Of a stretch of DNA of 64,000 bases, positions 37,092 to 44,520 are shown one piece after another. Source of the stretch: JAXHTY01 sp034189225 (lineage in GTDB: Bacteria; Desulfobacterota; Desulfobacteria; Desulfobacterales; Desulfosudaceae). Both the position numbers and the translations under genes were made by a program. Numbering within the stretch: position 1 is the first letter of the stretch; every line of letters starts with the position of its first letter. Under the pieces are notes generated by a model. The model did not search any database, had not been told where the DNA came from, and worked only from the letters and a program-made list of their open reading frames with translations. Where the stretch lies: the NCBI GenBank assembly GCA_034189225.1, contig JAXHVL010000026.1, forward strand, positions 13,502 to 77,501. The letters are read 5' to 3'.

Positions 37092-38180
37092 TTATGACCG
37101 CCACTTCAACACCCGGCATCGCCATTTGCCCGTTTCCTCATCTTTTTCTCTTTTCACGACCGCCGTGGTGGAAACCGCCGTCTCTTCGAATTTCGCCCTG
37201 GCCTTAATTTGAAAAATATCACTGGCCGTTGTAGTGAGGTTGGCATCAATGGTCAGTTCGCTGCAACCGTGCACACTTCTATACCAGGTCGGGCTTGACA
37301 GGTCATGAACATAATTGCCGTTTGACATCTCCTGCCGGAAATCGGATATTTCCACCGCCAGGTAGTTGTCTTCCAGTGGCAACAGTGCCGACAGCACAAA
37401 CACGGGGGCGGTATTGATATTAATGGCCCCGGAAAAGGTAAATCCCGTCCCGTCTGCCGCTTCCGTCATCCCGGCTGTTGTCACCCATGAAGAAACCCCG
37501 TAAAGCTCCCCTATCATGTTGAAAAGTTGCGGGGATAACCCTTTTACCAGAACCAGTTCACTTACATCAATCACCGGCCCGTTCCGACAGGTGTAAGGCG
37601 GGTCAAGGTCCCGGTAATACGAGGATTCCGCCCCTTCCAGACCGGTAATGGCATCATCATCCTCGTAATCCAGCCAGTCTTTCACGGCATTGATAATCGA
37701 TACTGGCTCAATGGCCGTCTCCGGCCCTTCGGCCCCCATGTTAACCATCTGCAACAGCCTGTACCACATGACCTTCTGGGGCTCGTTAAACTGTTTTCCA
37801 CCGGGATATTGCACCAGGGCATTGACCTGGATTCGCCCCAGCAGGTCGCTGATAGAGATGGTAAGCTCCCCCCTGTCAAACGGGAAATCCTTGACAACGG
37901 CAGCCAGATGGACTTCATCCGCCCATGGCTCCTGAATGGAATCAATTTCCGTTTCCGTTTTATCCTTGATCAGTACCGCCTTGCACATATCGATACCGGA
38001 GGCCGCCATGGCGGATAAGTTCGCCCTGGTTTTAAACACCGCGGCATCGTCAATTCCCACCCGCACGCGGCGATTTAGTTCAAACACCACGGCTGTCAGC
38101 AGCGTTATCATCATGATGGTAATGATGATGGCAACACCACTTTTATTGGTCACCGCTTGCTTTACCGCCTGCCCCATCAT
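37092..38180 (-). CDS. gspK: Type II secretion minor pseudopilin GspK
   Basis: This 362-residue protein is the large tip pseudopilin. The prepilin-type segment is NKSGVAIIITIMMITLLTAVVFELNRR, with cleavage expected after Gly. It lacks the Glu5 found in other pseudopilins, as is normal for GspK. The bulky alpha domain includes GRIQVNALV and VKDWLDYEDDD, a typical GspK block. Its start overlaps the end of gspJ by four bases. Confidence 0.9.
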   Translation of the reverse strand: MMGQAVKQAVTNKSGVAIIITIMMITLLTAVVFELNRRVRVGIDDAAVFKTRANLSAMAASGIDMCKAVLIKDKTETEIDSIQEPWADEVHLAAVVKDFPFDRGELTISISDLLGRIQVNALVQYPGGKQFNEPQKVMWYRLLQMVNMGAEGPETAIEPVSIINAVKDWLDYEDDDAITGLEGAESSYYRDLDPPYTCRNGPVIDVSELVLVKGLSPQLFNMIGELYGVSSWVTTAGMTEAADGTGFTFSGAININTAPVFVLSALLPLEDNYLAVEISDFRQEMSNGNYVHDLSSPTWYRSVHGCSELTIDANLTTTASDIFQIKARAKFEETAVSTTAVVKREKDEETGKWRCRVLKWRS

Positions 38181-38875
38181 TGAATTTTCTCTCTGTAAAC
38201 GGGAAGTGACACCAGTGTTCGGAACCGATAGGTTGCGGCGTCTTTTTCCAGTTCCAGTTCAATTCCCACCGCACGGGGGGTTGCATAATCAAAATCCCGG
38301 GCTTCCGAGTCCCAGTAATCATATTCCCGACCCTGCTCATCATAAAATGTCAGTCTCAGCGACTTCACATTCTCGCACAATACAGGATCGTTTCCAGCTT
38401 CCGCCCCGGCATCATCGGTCCGCATAACGGCATCCCGCCGCATCAGCACAACCGCGCCGGTATCGTTCTGATGAAGATAATAATGAATCCGGCCAGCATC
38501 CGCCGGAATCCCGCCGCCCAGGGGAAGGTGGGAAAAGGCGACAAAGGAAAGACTGGCCGAATCACCGTAGGACTGCTCAGCCCTGAAACGGTAGGGATCC
38601 GGATCGTCCTCAAAATCCGGGGGCTCATAGGCCGGCGGTCTGGCCACATAAACGGCGTGCAGATCCTCGCTCATGCGATCCAGGCAGACCCGGGCCGACC
38701 GATAGACCGAAATACCTTCTTCCACCGCGCCCACGTTAGAAAATAACAGGTTAAACGACCCGAACAGCATGGTGAATACCACGGCGGCAAGGGCGATGGC
38801 CACGAGAATCTCCATCAGGGTGAAACCGGCCGGGTGTTTTTTAAATTTTTTTCGAATATCCGGACCTTTGAACAT
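38177..38875 (-). CDS. gspJ: Type II secretion minor pseudopilin GspJ
   Basis: This 232-residue protein has a prepilin leader and N-methylation motif, HPAGFTLMEILVAIALAAVVFTML, with cleavage after the Gly and Glu at position 5 of the mature chain. The downstream part has SVYRSARVCLDRMSEDL and LRLTFYDEQGREYDYWDSE, matching GspJ. It is preceded by a 247-bp gap holding two repeat elements, longer than any other gap within the gspH-gspM segment. Confidence 0.9.
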   Translation of the reverse strand: MFKGPDIRKKFKKHPAGFTLMEILVAIALAAVVFTMLFGSFNLLFSNVGAVEEGISVYRSARVCLDRMSEDLHAVYVARPPAYEPPDFEDDPDPYRFRAEQSYGDSASLSFVAFSHLPLGGGIPADAGRIHYYLHQNDTGAVVLMRRDAVMRTDDAGAEAGNDPVLCENVKSLRLTFYDEQGREYDYWDSEARDFDYATPRAVGIELELEKDAATYRFRTLVSLPVYREKIQ

Positions 38876-38912
38876 TGTTGCACTCGTAAAAAATCACTTT
38901 GGGACGGCAAAA

Positions 38913-38968
38913 TGATAAATCTATCTGGCCGCCTAAAGGCGGGGGCTTTAACCTTGATGGAGACCAGT
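38913..38968. repeat. Repeat family G, copy 1
   Basis: TGATAAATCT through a CCGCCTAAAGGCGG hairpin to GGCTTTAACCTTGA and GAGACCAGT. The reverse complement, with few changes, recurs at 54879-54930 in the pfaA-pfaC gap. No gene is present in the surrounding gspI-gspJ gap. Confidence 0.75.
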
Positions 38969-39045
38969 CACATGCGCGTGTATTTGTTTCTTGCCGTTGT
39001 TTTGCTGTACAACCCAATCGATTATCCATATTTTATGCAAATTTT

Positions 39046-39119
39046 CGCTCGCCAAGGCGCCAAGATCGCCAAGGATATTCTTTGCATCCTCTGCGATCTT
39101 TGCGTCTTGGCGAGCGTCA
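39046..39119. repeat. GCCAAGGCGCCAAG-type inverted repeat
   Basis: CGCTCGCCAAGGCGCCAAGA at the left pairs imperfectly with TCTTTGCGTCTTGGCGAGCG at the right. This is of the same short tandem-like style as the CTTCGTG and CATGAAG repeats elsewhere in the window. It immediately follows the gspI stop region on the minus strand. Confidence 0.65.
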
Positions 39120-39122
39120 GCG

Positions 39123-39515
39123 TTATTCCAGAAACGCATACCGCCGCAGCCGGTAAGTCCGTTCGCCATCGTTCAATTGCACCACCACGTCAATTCTTTT
39201 TACATCCTGTGCCGCGCTCTCCAGGGTGGGAGAATCGGTATTGCGGATGGCAATCTCCCATGCATATCCCGCATACCCCTCGGCATTCCCGTTACGCCGG
39301 CCGTTTCTGCCGTGCATGCCGGCCACGGCTTCGGCCATTTTTCCCTGGGCGATTATGGGCGCCACGGTATAAAAACGGGTGGCCGTCTCCGCGGTGATGG
39401 TCTGGGAAAACAGCCGGAACAGACCGGTGAACGCCAATGCAAAAATCGCCATGGCGACCATGATTTCAATCAGGGTAAATCCGCTTTTTGTATCGGTTTT
39501 CATGGTTTTATTCAA
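39123..39515 (-). CDS. gspI: Type II secretion minor pseudopilin GspI
   Basis: This 130-residue protein has the prepilin motif KSGFTLIEIMVAMAIFALAFTGLFRL, with cleavage after Gly and Glu5 present. The rest is short, as expected for GspI, with WEIAIRNTD near the C-terminus. Its start overlaps the end of gspH by 8 bp. A second ATG at 39503 is also possible. Confidence 0.88.
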   Translation of the reverse strand: MNKTMKTDTKSGFTLIEIMVAMAIFALAFTGLFRLFSQTITAETATRFYTVAPIIAQGKMAEAVAGMHGRNGRRNGNAEGYAGYAWEIAIRNTDSPTLESAAQDVKRIDVVVQLNDGERTYRLRRYAFLE

Positions 39516-40089
39516 ACATCCAGTAATCGTAAAAAATTTTCACTTCCGGTAGAAAGGGTGCAAAATAATACGATATGCGTTCATCTCCATCCTGAATGTG
39601 AATAACGGCCCTGTCCGAATACCCTTTCTCATAGAACCGGATCGTATGGCTGCCGGTCCGAATGGTTCGGCCGCCGGCAAAGGTCACATCCATGATCTGC
39701 ATATCGCCGGAAAGATCATAGCTTTGGGTTGATGTATCGGCGGTTTGCGATACCCCCGGATTTTCCGCCCCCGAAGAAGCGAATTCCCCGGTACCTGTCA
39801 TTTCCGTGGCGTCCCCGGTCGGCGCCGGCATGGCCACCAGCCGGTTACCGGTGATATCCACCTGCAGCATGTGAGGTTGCTGTGTCTTTACGGCCCGCGT
39901 TCGAAGGGAGAGCCCCTGGGCGATTATCCAGCGGGATGCCTCATCCCGACTGTCAGTGGCAAGAAAACCGGAAAACCTGGGGAAGGAGAAAAAAAGCATC
40001 AGCGCAATGAGCGCCACCACCACGATCAGCTCGATAAGCGTAAACCCCGCCATAGCGGACCGGACCGTTTGAGGAACGCGAGCAGGCAT
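39508..40089 (-). CDS. gspH: Type II secretion minor pseudopilin GspH
   Basis: This protein of about 193 residues has the prepilin motif SAMAGFTLIELIVVVALIALMLFFSFPRF, with cleavage after Gly and Glu5 present. The body is consistent with GspH (SRWIIAQGLSLRTRAVKTQQPHMLQVD). The frame is open further upstream to 40182, but that extra sequence (CPSINCSFARS) is encoded by a fragment of a MITE-like repeat. I therefore chose the ATG at 40089, giving a 15-residue leader of normal size. No strong ribosome binding site is visible. Confidence 0.87.
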   Translation of the reverse strand: MPARVPQTVRSAMAGFTLIELIVVVALIALMLFFSFPRFSGFLATDSRDEASRWIIAQGLSLRTRAVKTQQPHMLQVDITGNRLVAMPAPTGDATEMTGTGEFASSGAENPGVSQTADTSTQSYDLSGDMQIMDVTFAGGRTIRTGSHTIRFYEKGYSDRAVIHIQDGDERISYYFAPFLPEVKIFYDYWMFE

Positions 40090-40105
40090 TTTTTTTATCC
40101 CAAGG

Positions 40106-40138
40106 GATCGGGCAAAAGAACAATTTATGGATGGGCAC
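40106..40138. repeat. Fragment of MITE-like element A
   Basis: GATCGGGCAAAAGAACAATT followed by TATGGATGGGCAC matches the end of the 145-bp element A at 63737-63881 with two or three differences. It lies directly upstream of the gspH start used here, in the promoter-proximal region. Confidence 0.65.
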
Positions 40139-40306
40139 GAATAAGAGTAAGAAAAAAGCAACAACAAAGGCCGTCCCATCATTGACTATCTCGTGTATGG
40201 CGCCCATGGGGGTGGGATAAAAAAAAGTGCGGTTTCAAGAGGCGGCAAAAACGGTCATAACGGCGGCGCGCTTCGCCGGTATCAATCTTTCTGCAAAGCC
40301 ATCCGG

Positions 40307-40762
40307 TCATTCTAGCTCCCAGCTCTTTATATCCGCGTTGACACCTTCACCGCCGGGGGCGCCATCGCCACCATAGGAAACGATGTCAAAATCGTTGTGA
40401 ACCCCCGGACAAAGATAAATAAATTCATTGCTCCACGGATCCTTGGGCACTTTCCCCTTCTCAATATACCCGCCTTGGCGCCACTCGCTCACATTGCCCG
40501 TCTCCGGCTTGGAGACAAGGGCTTCCAGTCCCTGCTCGGTGGTGGGATATGTGCCGGTGTCCAGCTTATACAGTTTCAGGGCGGTCTCCAGCGCCTCGAT
40601 GGTCATCTTTGCCTTCAGCTGCTTGGCCTCATCGGGCCGGCCGAGAATTCGCGGCCCCACTGTTACGGCAAGTATACCCAGGATCACCAGTACCACCATC
40701 AGTTCAATAAGGGTGAAACCAGGACTGAGTCTTTTATGCAGTTTTTTTGATAGACCAAGCAT
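40307..40762 (-). CDS. gspG: Type II secretion major pseudopilin GspG
   Basis: This 151-residue protein forms the shaft of the pseudopilus. The leader and motif are LSPGFTLIELMVVLVILGILAVTVGPRILGRPDEAK, typical of GspG. The globular part shows the calcium-site and loop signatures TGTYPTTEQGLEALVSKPE and DPWSNEFIYLCPGVHNDFDIVSYGGDGAPGGEG. It is the first gene of the minus-strand secretion operon. A prepilin peptidase gene (gspO) is not present in the window. Confidence 0.96.
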   Translation of the reverse strand: MLGLSKKLHKRLSPGFTLIELMVVLVILGILAVTVGPRILGRPDEAKQLKAKMTIEALETALKLYKLDTGTYPTTEQGLEALVSKPETGNVSEWRQGGYIEKGKVPKDPWSNEFIYLCPGVHNDFDIVSYGGDGAPGGEGVNADIKSWELE

Positions 40763-40782
40763 TCTAAAACCGCCCTTTCAAT

Positions 40783-40911
40783 GACGGCTTCGTAAAAAGT
40801 CCAATATCTGCGTTGCGATGCATCTCTCGTCATGTCACGTACAGCTAAGTACGCTCCATTCCTCGATATTGAAATAGACACGCCGCATCTTGAACTTTTT
40901 ACTTTGCCGTC
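40783..40911. repeat. MITE-like element H, 129 bp, GACGGCxxxGTAAAAAGT ends
   Basis: GACGGCTTCGTAAAAAGT at the left end is matched by ACTTTTTACTTTGCCGTC at the right, with three mismatches. The interior carries further imperfect pairing. Fragments of the same GTAAAAAGTC/GACTTTTTACGAGA ends occur at 40918-40935, 27128-27141 and 54832-54845. It fills most of the gap upstream of gspG. Confidence 0.7.
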
Positions 40912-41043
40912 CTAAAGTGACTTTTTACGAGACTCTCTTCAATGACCCCAAAAAAAGGGGGTCAGCCTGATCCGGTACGTGCGGATGCCTGAATGCCCCC
41001 TGACAAATCAATCCCATTTAACGATTGAAGCCGGATATACCCA

Positions 41044-41325
41044 TTAACCGTTAATTTTTTCCCGCAGCCCCTGTGAACATTTGAATGTCACAACCCGTCT
41101 GCGATCCAGCATCAGGTCCTGGCCGGTGGCCGGGTTTCTTCCTTTACGGGCATTTTTGTCCTTTACACAAAACTTCCCAAACCCACTGATCATCAGATCT
41201 TCACCGTCTTCGAGGGTCTGCTTGATAATTTCCAGCAGCTCTTCAACCAGCTCGTCACATTTTTTTCGCGGAAGTCCCGTCTCTTCCTGTACAGAATCAA
41301 TTATCCTGCTTTTTGTCAAAGTCAT
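41044..41325 (-). CDS. ihfA: Integration host factor/HU-family DNA-binding protein, alpha-type
   Basis: This 93-residue protein is of full IHF/HU length and bends DNA as a dimer. It starts TLTKSRIIDSVQEETGLPRKKCDELVEELLEIIKQTLEDGEDLMISGFGKF, with the DNA-intercalating arm KNARKGRNPATGQDLMLDRRRVVTF. The alpha-like N-terminus and GRNPxTG arm favour IhfA over HU. A good sigma70-like promoter lies 100 bp upstream. The single-gene context does not separate IhfA from IhfB with certainty. Confidence 0.88.
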   Translation of the reverse strand: MTLTKSRIIDSVQEETGLPRKKCDELVEELLEIIKQTLEDGEDLMISGFGKFCVKDKNARKGRNPATGQDLMLDRRRVVTFKCSQGLREKING

Positions 41326-41424
41326 GCCGTCACTCCTTTAAAGAAAACATTCCACCGACGTCTATCGTTATTCCCTTATCATGGTTTTTTATCAATGCAG
41401 GCTCCTTTATTCAACTGTCTGATA

Positions 41425-41453
41425 TAGATACGATTAAACAGGACCTTTGTCAA
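41425..41453 (-). promoter_or_regulatory. Sigma70-like promoter of the IHF/HU gene
   Basis: Read on the minus strand, TTGACA (41453-41448), a 17-bp spacer and TATCTA (41430-41425) precede the gene with a leader of about 95 bases. A MITE-like element ends about 20 bp upstream of the -35 box. Confidence 0.6.
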
Positions 41454-41472
41454 GAGATTATAATTTTTTAAC

Positions 41473-41617
41473 TAGTGCCCATCCATAAATTGCTATTTTG
41501 CCCGATTTCTGCGTCAGGCTCAAATTTTAATCCTCAAAATACACTAAGTATTCCTCCGGTTAAAATTTTCGCCTTCCTTGAACTCGACCAAAATATCTAA
41601 TTTCTGGACGGACACTA
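41473..41617. repeat. MITE-like element A, copy 1 (145 bp)
   Basis: The element begins TAGTGCCCATCCATAAATTG and ends CTGGACGGACACTA; the two ends are imperfect inverted repeats of each other over about 55 bases. It is the reverse complement of the copy at 63737-63881 with only about three differences. It contains no gene. It lies between the IHF/HU promoter and the U32 peptidase gene. Confidence 0.85.
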
Positions 41618-41659
41618 ACTAAACCTGAACCTGAACAATACCAGGCTCGCATTCCTTTT

Positions 41660-43639
41660 TCAAGCCAGACCGGCATCCCAGTTCCACATTCCCGGGCGTT
41701 TTTTCAGGGTGACGTGGCCGGGCAGGGACTCGACCAGATGGAAAAACCTGACATAGCCGGCATCGGCAAGCTGTTTCCGTTTACCGCTCAGGTCCACCCG
41801 CCAGTCGGGATACACCCAGTAGCACTGATCATGCGCCGCCAGCCAGGCATTCTCCTTTTTCGGGCTTGAAAATACAAGGTTTTCCGCCAAGCCTTCCGGC
41901 TTTATCCGCGACAGGCACAGTGGCCAGTTCCCCGTTACCACAACGCCCAGCGGCAGCATGCTCTGAGCTGGAAGCCGCAGAAAATCAGGGCCTTCCAGTT
42001 CCGGACTGACCACGACGCCTGAAAACCCCATGCCGGCAAGCACCTTTATGGACAAACAATTGGTTTGATTGCAGAATGGACCGGCCCATATCTCAAATGG
42101 CGGCTGGCGGGAGTCAAAAAAAGCGATCTGCCACGGGGCATTGGCCACAAACCGTCTTGCGCCTCTGGCAATCATCCCCGCAATGGATTCTGCATATGCG
42201 GCCGCATCCGTCTCCCATATCACCGGCGGAAGCCACCACCAGCAAGCCGCCGCCTGCTTGCCGGAAAGCCGGTCTGTGGCCTTTGGCGAAAGCCAGATAC
42301 CGACTTCTTTGTCCCGGGCGGAGGATGATTTTCCGCTCGTTCGGTAAACATGCATTTCCGCCGCAGATTGACGTCTCGTCCCGCATTTCGGCAGCTTCGG
42401 CTTTTTGTTGTCCAGCGGCGCCGGCGTTTCCGGCACTTCCTCAAAAGCGACTTCAAGATCCCGCACTTTATCGGCCAGTGCCGGCTCGAGCCTGTCGATC
42501 AGAAACACGGGCGCTGCCTTGGGCGGCAATTTCCCGGGCAGGCGGACATGCAGCCGTCCTCTTTTGGGCACAAACCGCCGGGGCCGGTAAAGCTGATGCC
42601 CCGGCTGATCCTCATACCCGATGCGCAGAAGGTCGCCGGCAAGCAGCATGGTCGAAGGAACGATATGGCTGTTTTTCCCGCCGCCCCGGATACGGCCCAC
42701 AAGCATGCCCGAAGCGGTATGATCACCGGTATTGGCAGGGGAGAACGAACGCTGGGGCAAAAAATGATAATGGGTGGTCTTCCGGCCCAGTGCCTGCTCC
42801 AGAAACCCGAGCGCCGCCTGTTTCGCCTTGGGGTCGGTGCCTTCATCCCGCAGAAGCTTATAAGCCGTCGTAGTGTAATAAACATAGTGCGGGCCCTTTT
42901 TCCGGCCTTCGATTTTCCAGGCGGCGATGGCCTTAAGTGGCAGAAGGGTTTTCACCAGCACGTCCACGGAAAAATCGAGACAGGAAAAAAAGCGGCCGGT
43001 ATCCTTACCGGCTGCATACATTCGCCGGCAGGGCTGCACGCACCGACCCCGAAGACCGCTTTTTCCTCCCATGTAGCTGCTCCAGTAACAGCGGCCGGAA
43101 ACCCCGTAGCAGAGGGCGCCGTGAACGAACACTTCCAGTCGCATTCCAGCGGGGCATGCCGCTGCGGCCTTCTTGATCTCATCGATGGTAAACTCTCGGG
43201 GCAGCACCACGTTGTGAACGCCCAGCCGATGGACAGCATCAAAGGCGCCGGAAAAGGTGACGGCCGCAAGGGTGGATAAATGAATTTCACCGGTAAAGCC
43301 GGCCTGAGCCGCCAGTTCAATCGCGCCAAGGTCCTGAACGATGAGGCCATCCGGCCGAATATGCCGCGCAAGGGTCCGGACCAGCCCATAGGCCTGCTGC
43401 AATTCATCGGGTTTGATAAGAGTGTTCAACGCTACATATACCCGGCTGCCCTTCTCATGGGCGAAAGTCACCAGCCGGGCCAGTTCCGCAGGAGTAAAGT
43501 TATCCGCCTTCATCCTGGCGGAAAAAGACTTCAGGCCGCAATACAAAGCGTCGGCGCCGGCTGCAAGGGCGGCCATGAACGCTTCCCGGTTCCCGGCCGG
43601 CGCAAGAATCAGGGGCTTATGATCACCTTTACTTTCCAT
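41660..43639 (-). CDS. U32-family peptidase/hydroxylase-like protein
   Basis: This 659-residue protein belongs to the peptidase U32 family. The N-terminal domain starts PLILAPAGNREAFMAALAAGADALYCGL. The family signature appears as EVFVHGALCYGVSGRCYWSSYMGGKSGLRGRCVQPCRRMY, including conserved cysteines that in RlhA/UbiU-type members are tied to Fe-S or redox chemistry. The length matches the long RlhA-like subgroup that hydroxylates 23S rRNA, but the C-terminal half is divergent. Protease activity is not established for these proteins. It is single and divergent from the CooC-like gene. Confidence 0.8.
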   Translation of the reverse strand: MESKGDHKPLILAPAGNREAFMAALAAGADALYCGLKSFSARMKADNFTPAELARLVTFAHEKGSRVYVALNTLIKPDELQQAYGLVRTLARHIRPDGLIVQDLGAIELAAQAGFTGEIHLSTLAAVTFSGAFDAVHRLGVHNVVLPREFTIDEIKKAAAACPAGMRLEVFVHGALCYGVSGRCYWSSYMGGKSGLRGRCVQPCRRMYAAGKDTGRFFSCLDFSVDVLVKTLLPLKAIAAWKIEGRKKGPHYVYYTTTAYKLLRDEGTDPKAKQAALGFLEQALGRKTTHYHFLPQRSFSPANTGDHTASGMLVGRIRGGGKNSHIVPSTMLLAGDLLRIGYEDQPGHQLYRPRRFVPKRGRLHVRLPGKLPPKAAPVFLIDRLEPALADKVRDLEVAFEEVPETPAPLDNKKPKLPKCGTRRQSAAEMHVYRTSGKSSSARDKEVGIWLSPKATDRLSGKQAAACWWWLPPVIWETDAAAYAESIAGMIARGARRFVANAPWQIAFFDSRQPPFEIWAGPFCNQTNCLSIKVLAGMGFSGVVVSPELEGPDFLRLPAQSMLPLGVVVTGNWPLCLSRIKPEGLAENLVFSSPKKENAWLAAHDQCYWVYPDWRVDLSGKRKQLADAGYVRFFHLVESLPGHVTLKKRPGMWNWDAGLA

Positions 43640-43755
43640 AATAAGATGGAATTATACGCTTGATTGTCGCCGCCGGCAAGTGATATAACCAGAATATTCG
43701 GTGGCAATCCGCACTGAATCTGAACATTTCACAGAGCCATCAGGGAAGAATGACA

Positions 43756-44520
43756 ATGAAAATAGCAATAAGCGGAAAAGGCGGGGTGGGCAAAACCACT
43801 CTCGCGGCCCTGCTGATACGGGCATTGAGTGATGACGGCAAGAAAGTCCTGGCCATTGACGCGGACCCGGATGCAAACCTGGCGGCGGCCGTGGGTATCC
43901 CCGATGCCGACAAAATCGTTCCCATTGCCGACATGAAGGAGCTGATTGCCGAACGCACCGAATCCCAGCCCGGCACCATCGGCGGATTTTTCAAACTGAA
44001 CCCCAAGGTGGACGACCTGCCGGAAGCCCTGTCCGCCAAGCTGGACAACATCAAGCTGATGAAGCTCGGCGGGGTAAAGGGCGGCGGCGCGGGCTGCATC
44101 TGCCCGGAAAGCGCCTTGCTCAAGGCATTGATCACCCACATCACCCTGCTCCGGGACGAGGTAGTGGTCATGGACATGGAAGCAGGCCTGGAACACCTGG
44201 GCCGGGCAACGGCCAGCGCTGTCAACCGCCTGATTGTGGTGGTGGAACCCGGCCGGCGGAGCATTGAAACGGCCCTGCAGGTAAAACAACTGGCCGGAGA
44301 AATCAACCTGAACCGGATATCCGTTTTCGGCAACAAAATCCGCAGTGAAAAGGATAAAACCTTTCTGCAAACCCATCTTCCCGACTTTGAGTTTGCCGGA
44401 TTCCTGGCCTACGACGAGGCCTTGGTGGACGCGGATCTCTCCGGCACCTCGCCCTATGATGCCTCCCCTGCCATGAAGAAAACCGCCGTTGAAATTTTAA
44501 ACGGAATCAACCCATCGTGA
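43756..44520 (+). CDS. CooC/MinD-type ATPase, nickel-insertion-like
   Basis: This 254-residue SIMIBI-class ATPase resembles CooC, which matures the nickel-iron-sulfur carbon monoxide dehydrogenase. The deviant Walker A is GKGGVGKT (residues 7-14), with VLAIDADPDANLAAAVG following. A CxC pair (Cys114, Cys116) in GGGAGCICPESALLKALI matches the metal-binding cysteines of CooC dimers. Switch II is VVMDMEAGLEHLGRAT. No CODH gene is in the window, so the client is unknown. I chose the ATG at 43756, nine bases after AGGGA; ATG 43750 is also open. The stop overlaps the GTG start of the downstream helicase gene. Confidence 0.85.
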   Translation: MKIAISGKGGVGKTTLAALLIRALSDDGKKVLAIDADPDANLAAAVGIPDADKIVPIADMKELIAERTESQPGTIGGFFKLNPKVDDLPEALSAKLDNIKLMKLGGVKGGGAGCICPESALLKALITHITLLRDEVVVMDMEAGLEHLGRATASAVNRLIVVVEPGRRSIETALQVKQLAGEINLNRISVFGNKIRSEKDKTFLQTHLPDFEFAGFLAYDEALVDADLSGTSPYDASPAMKKTAVEILNGINPS

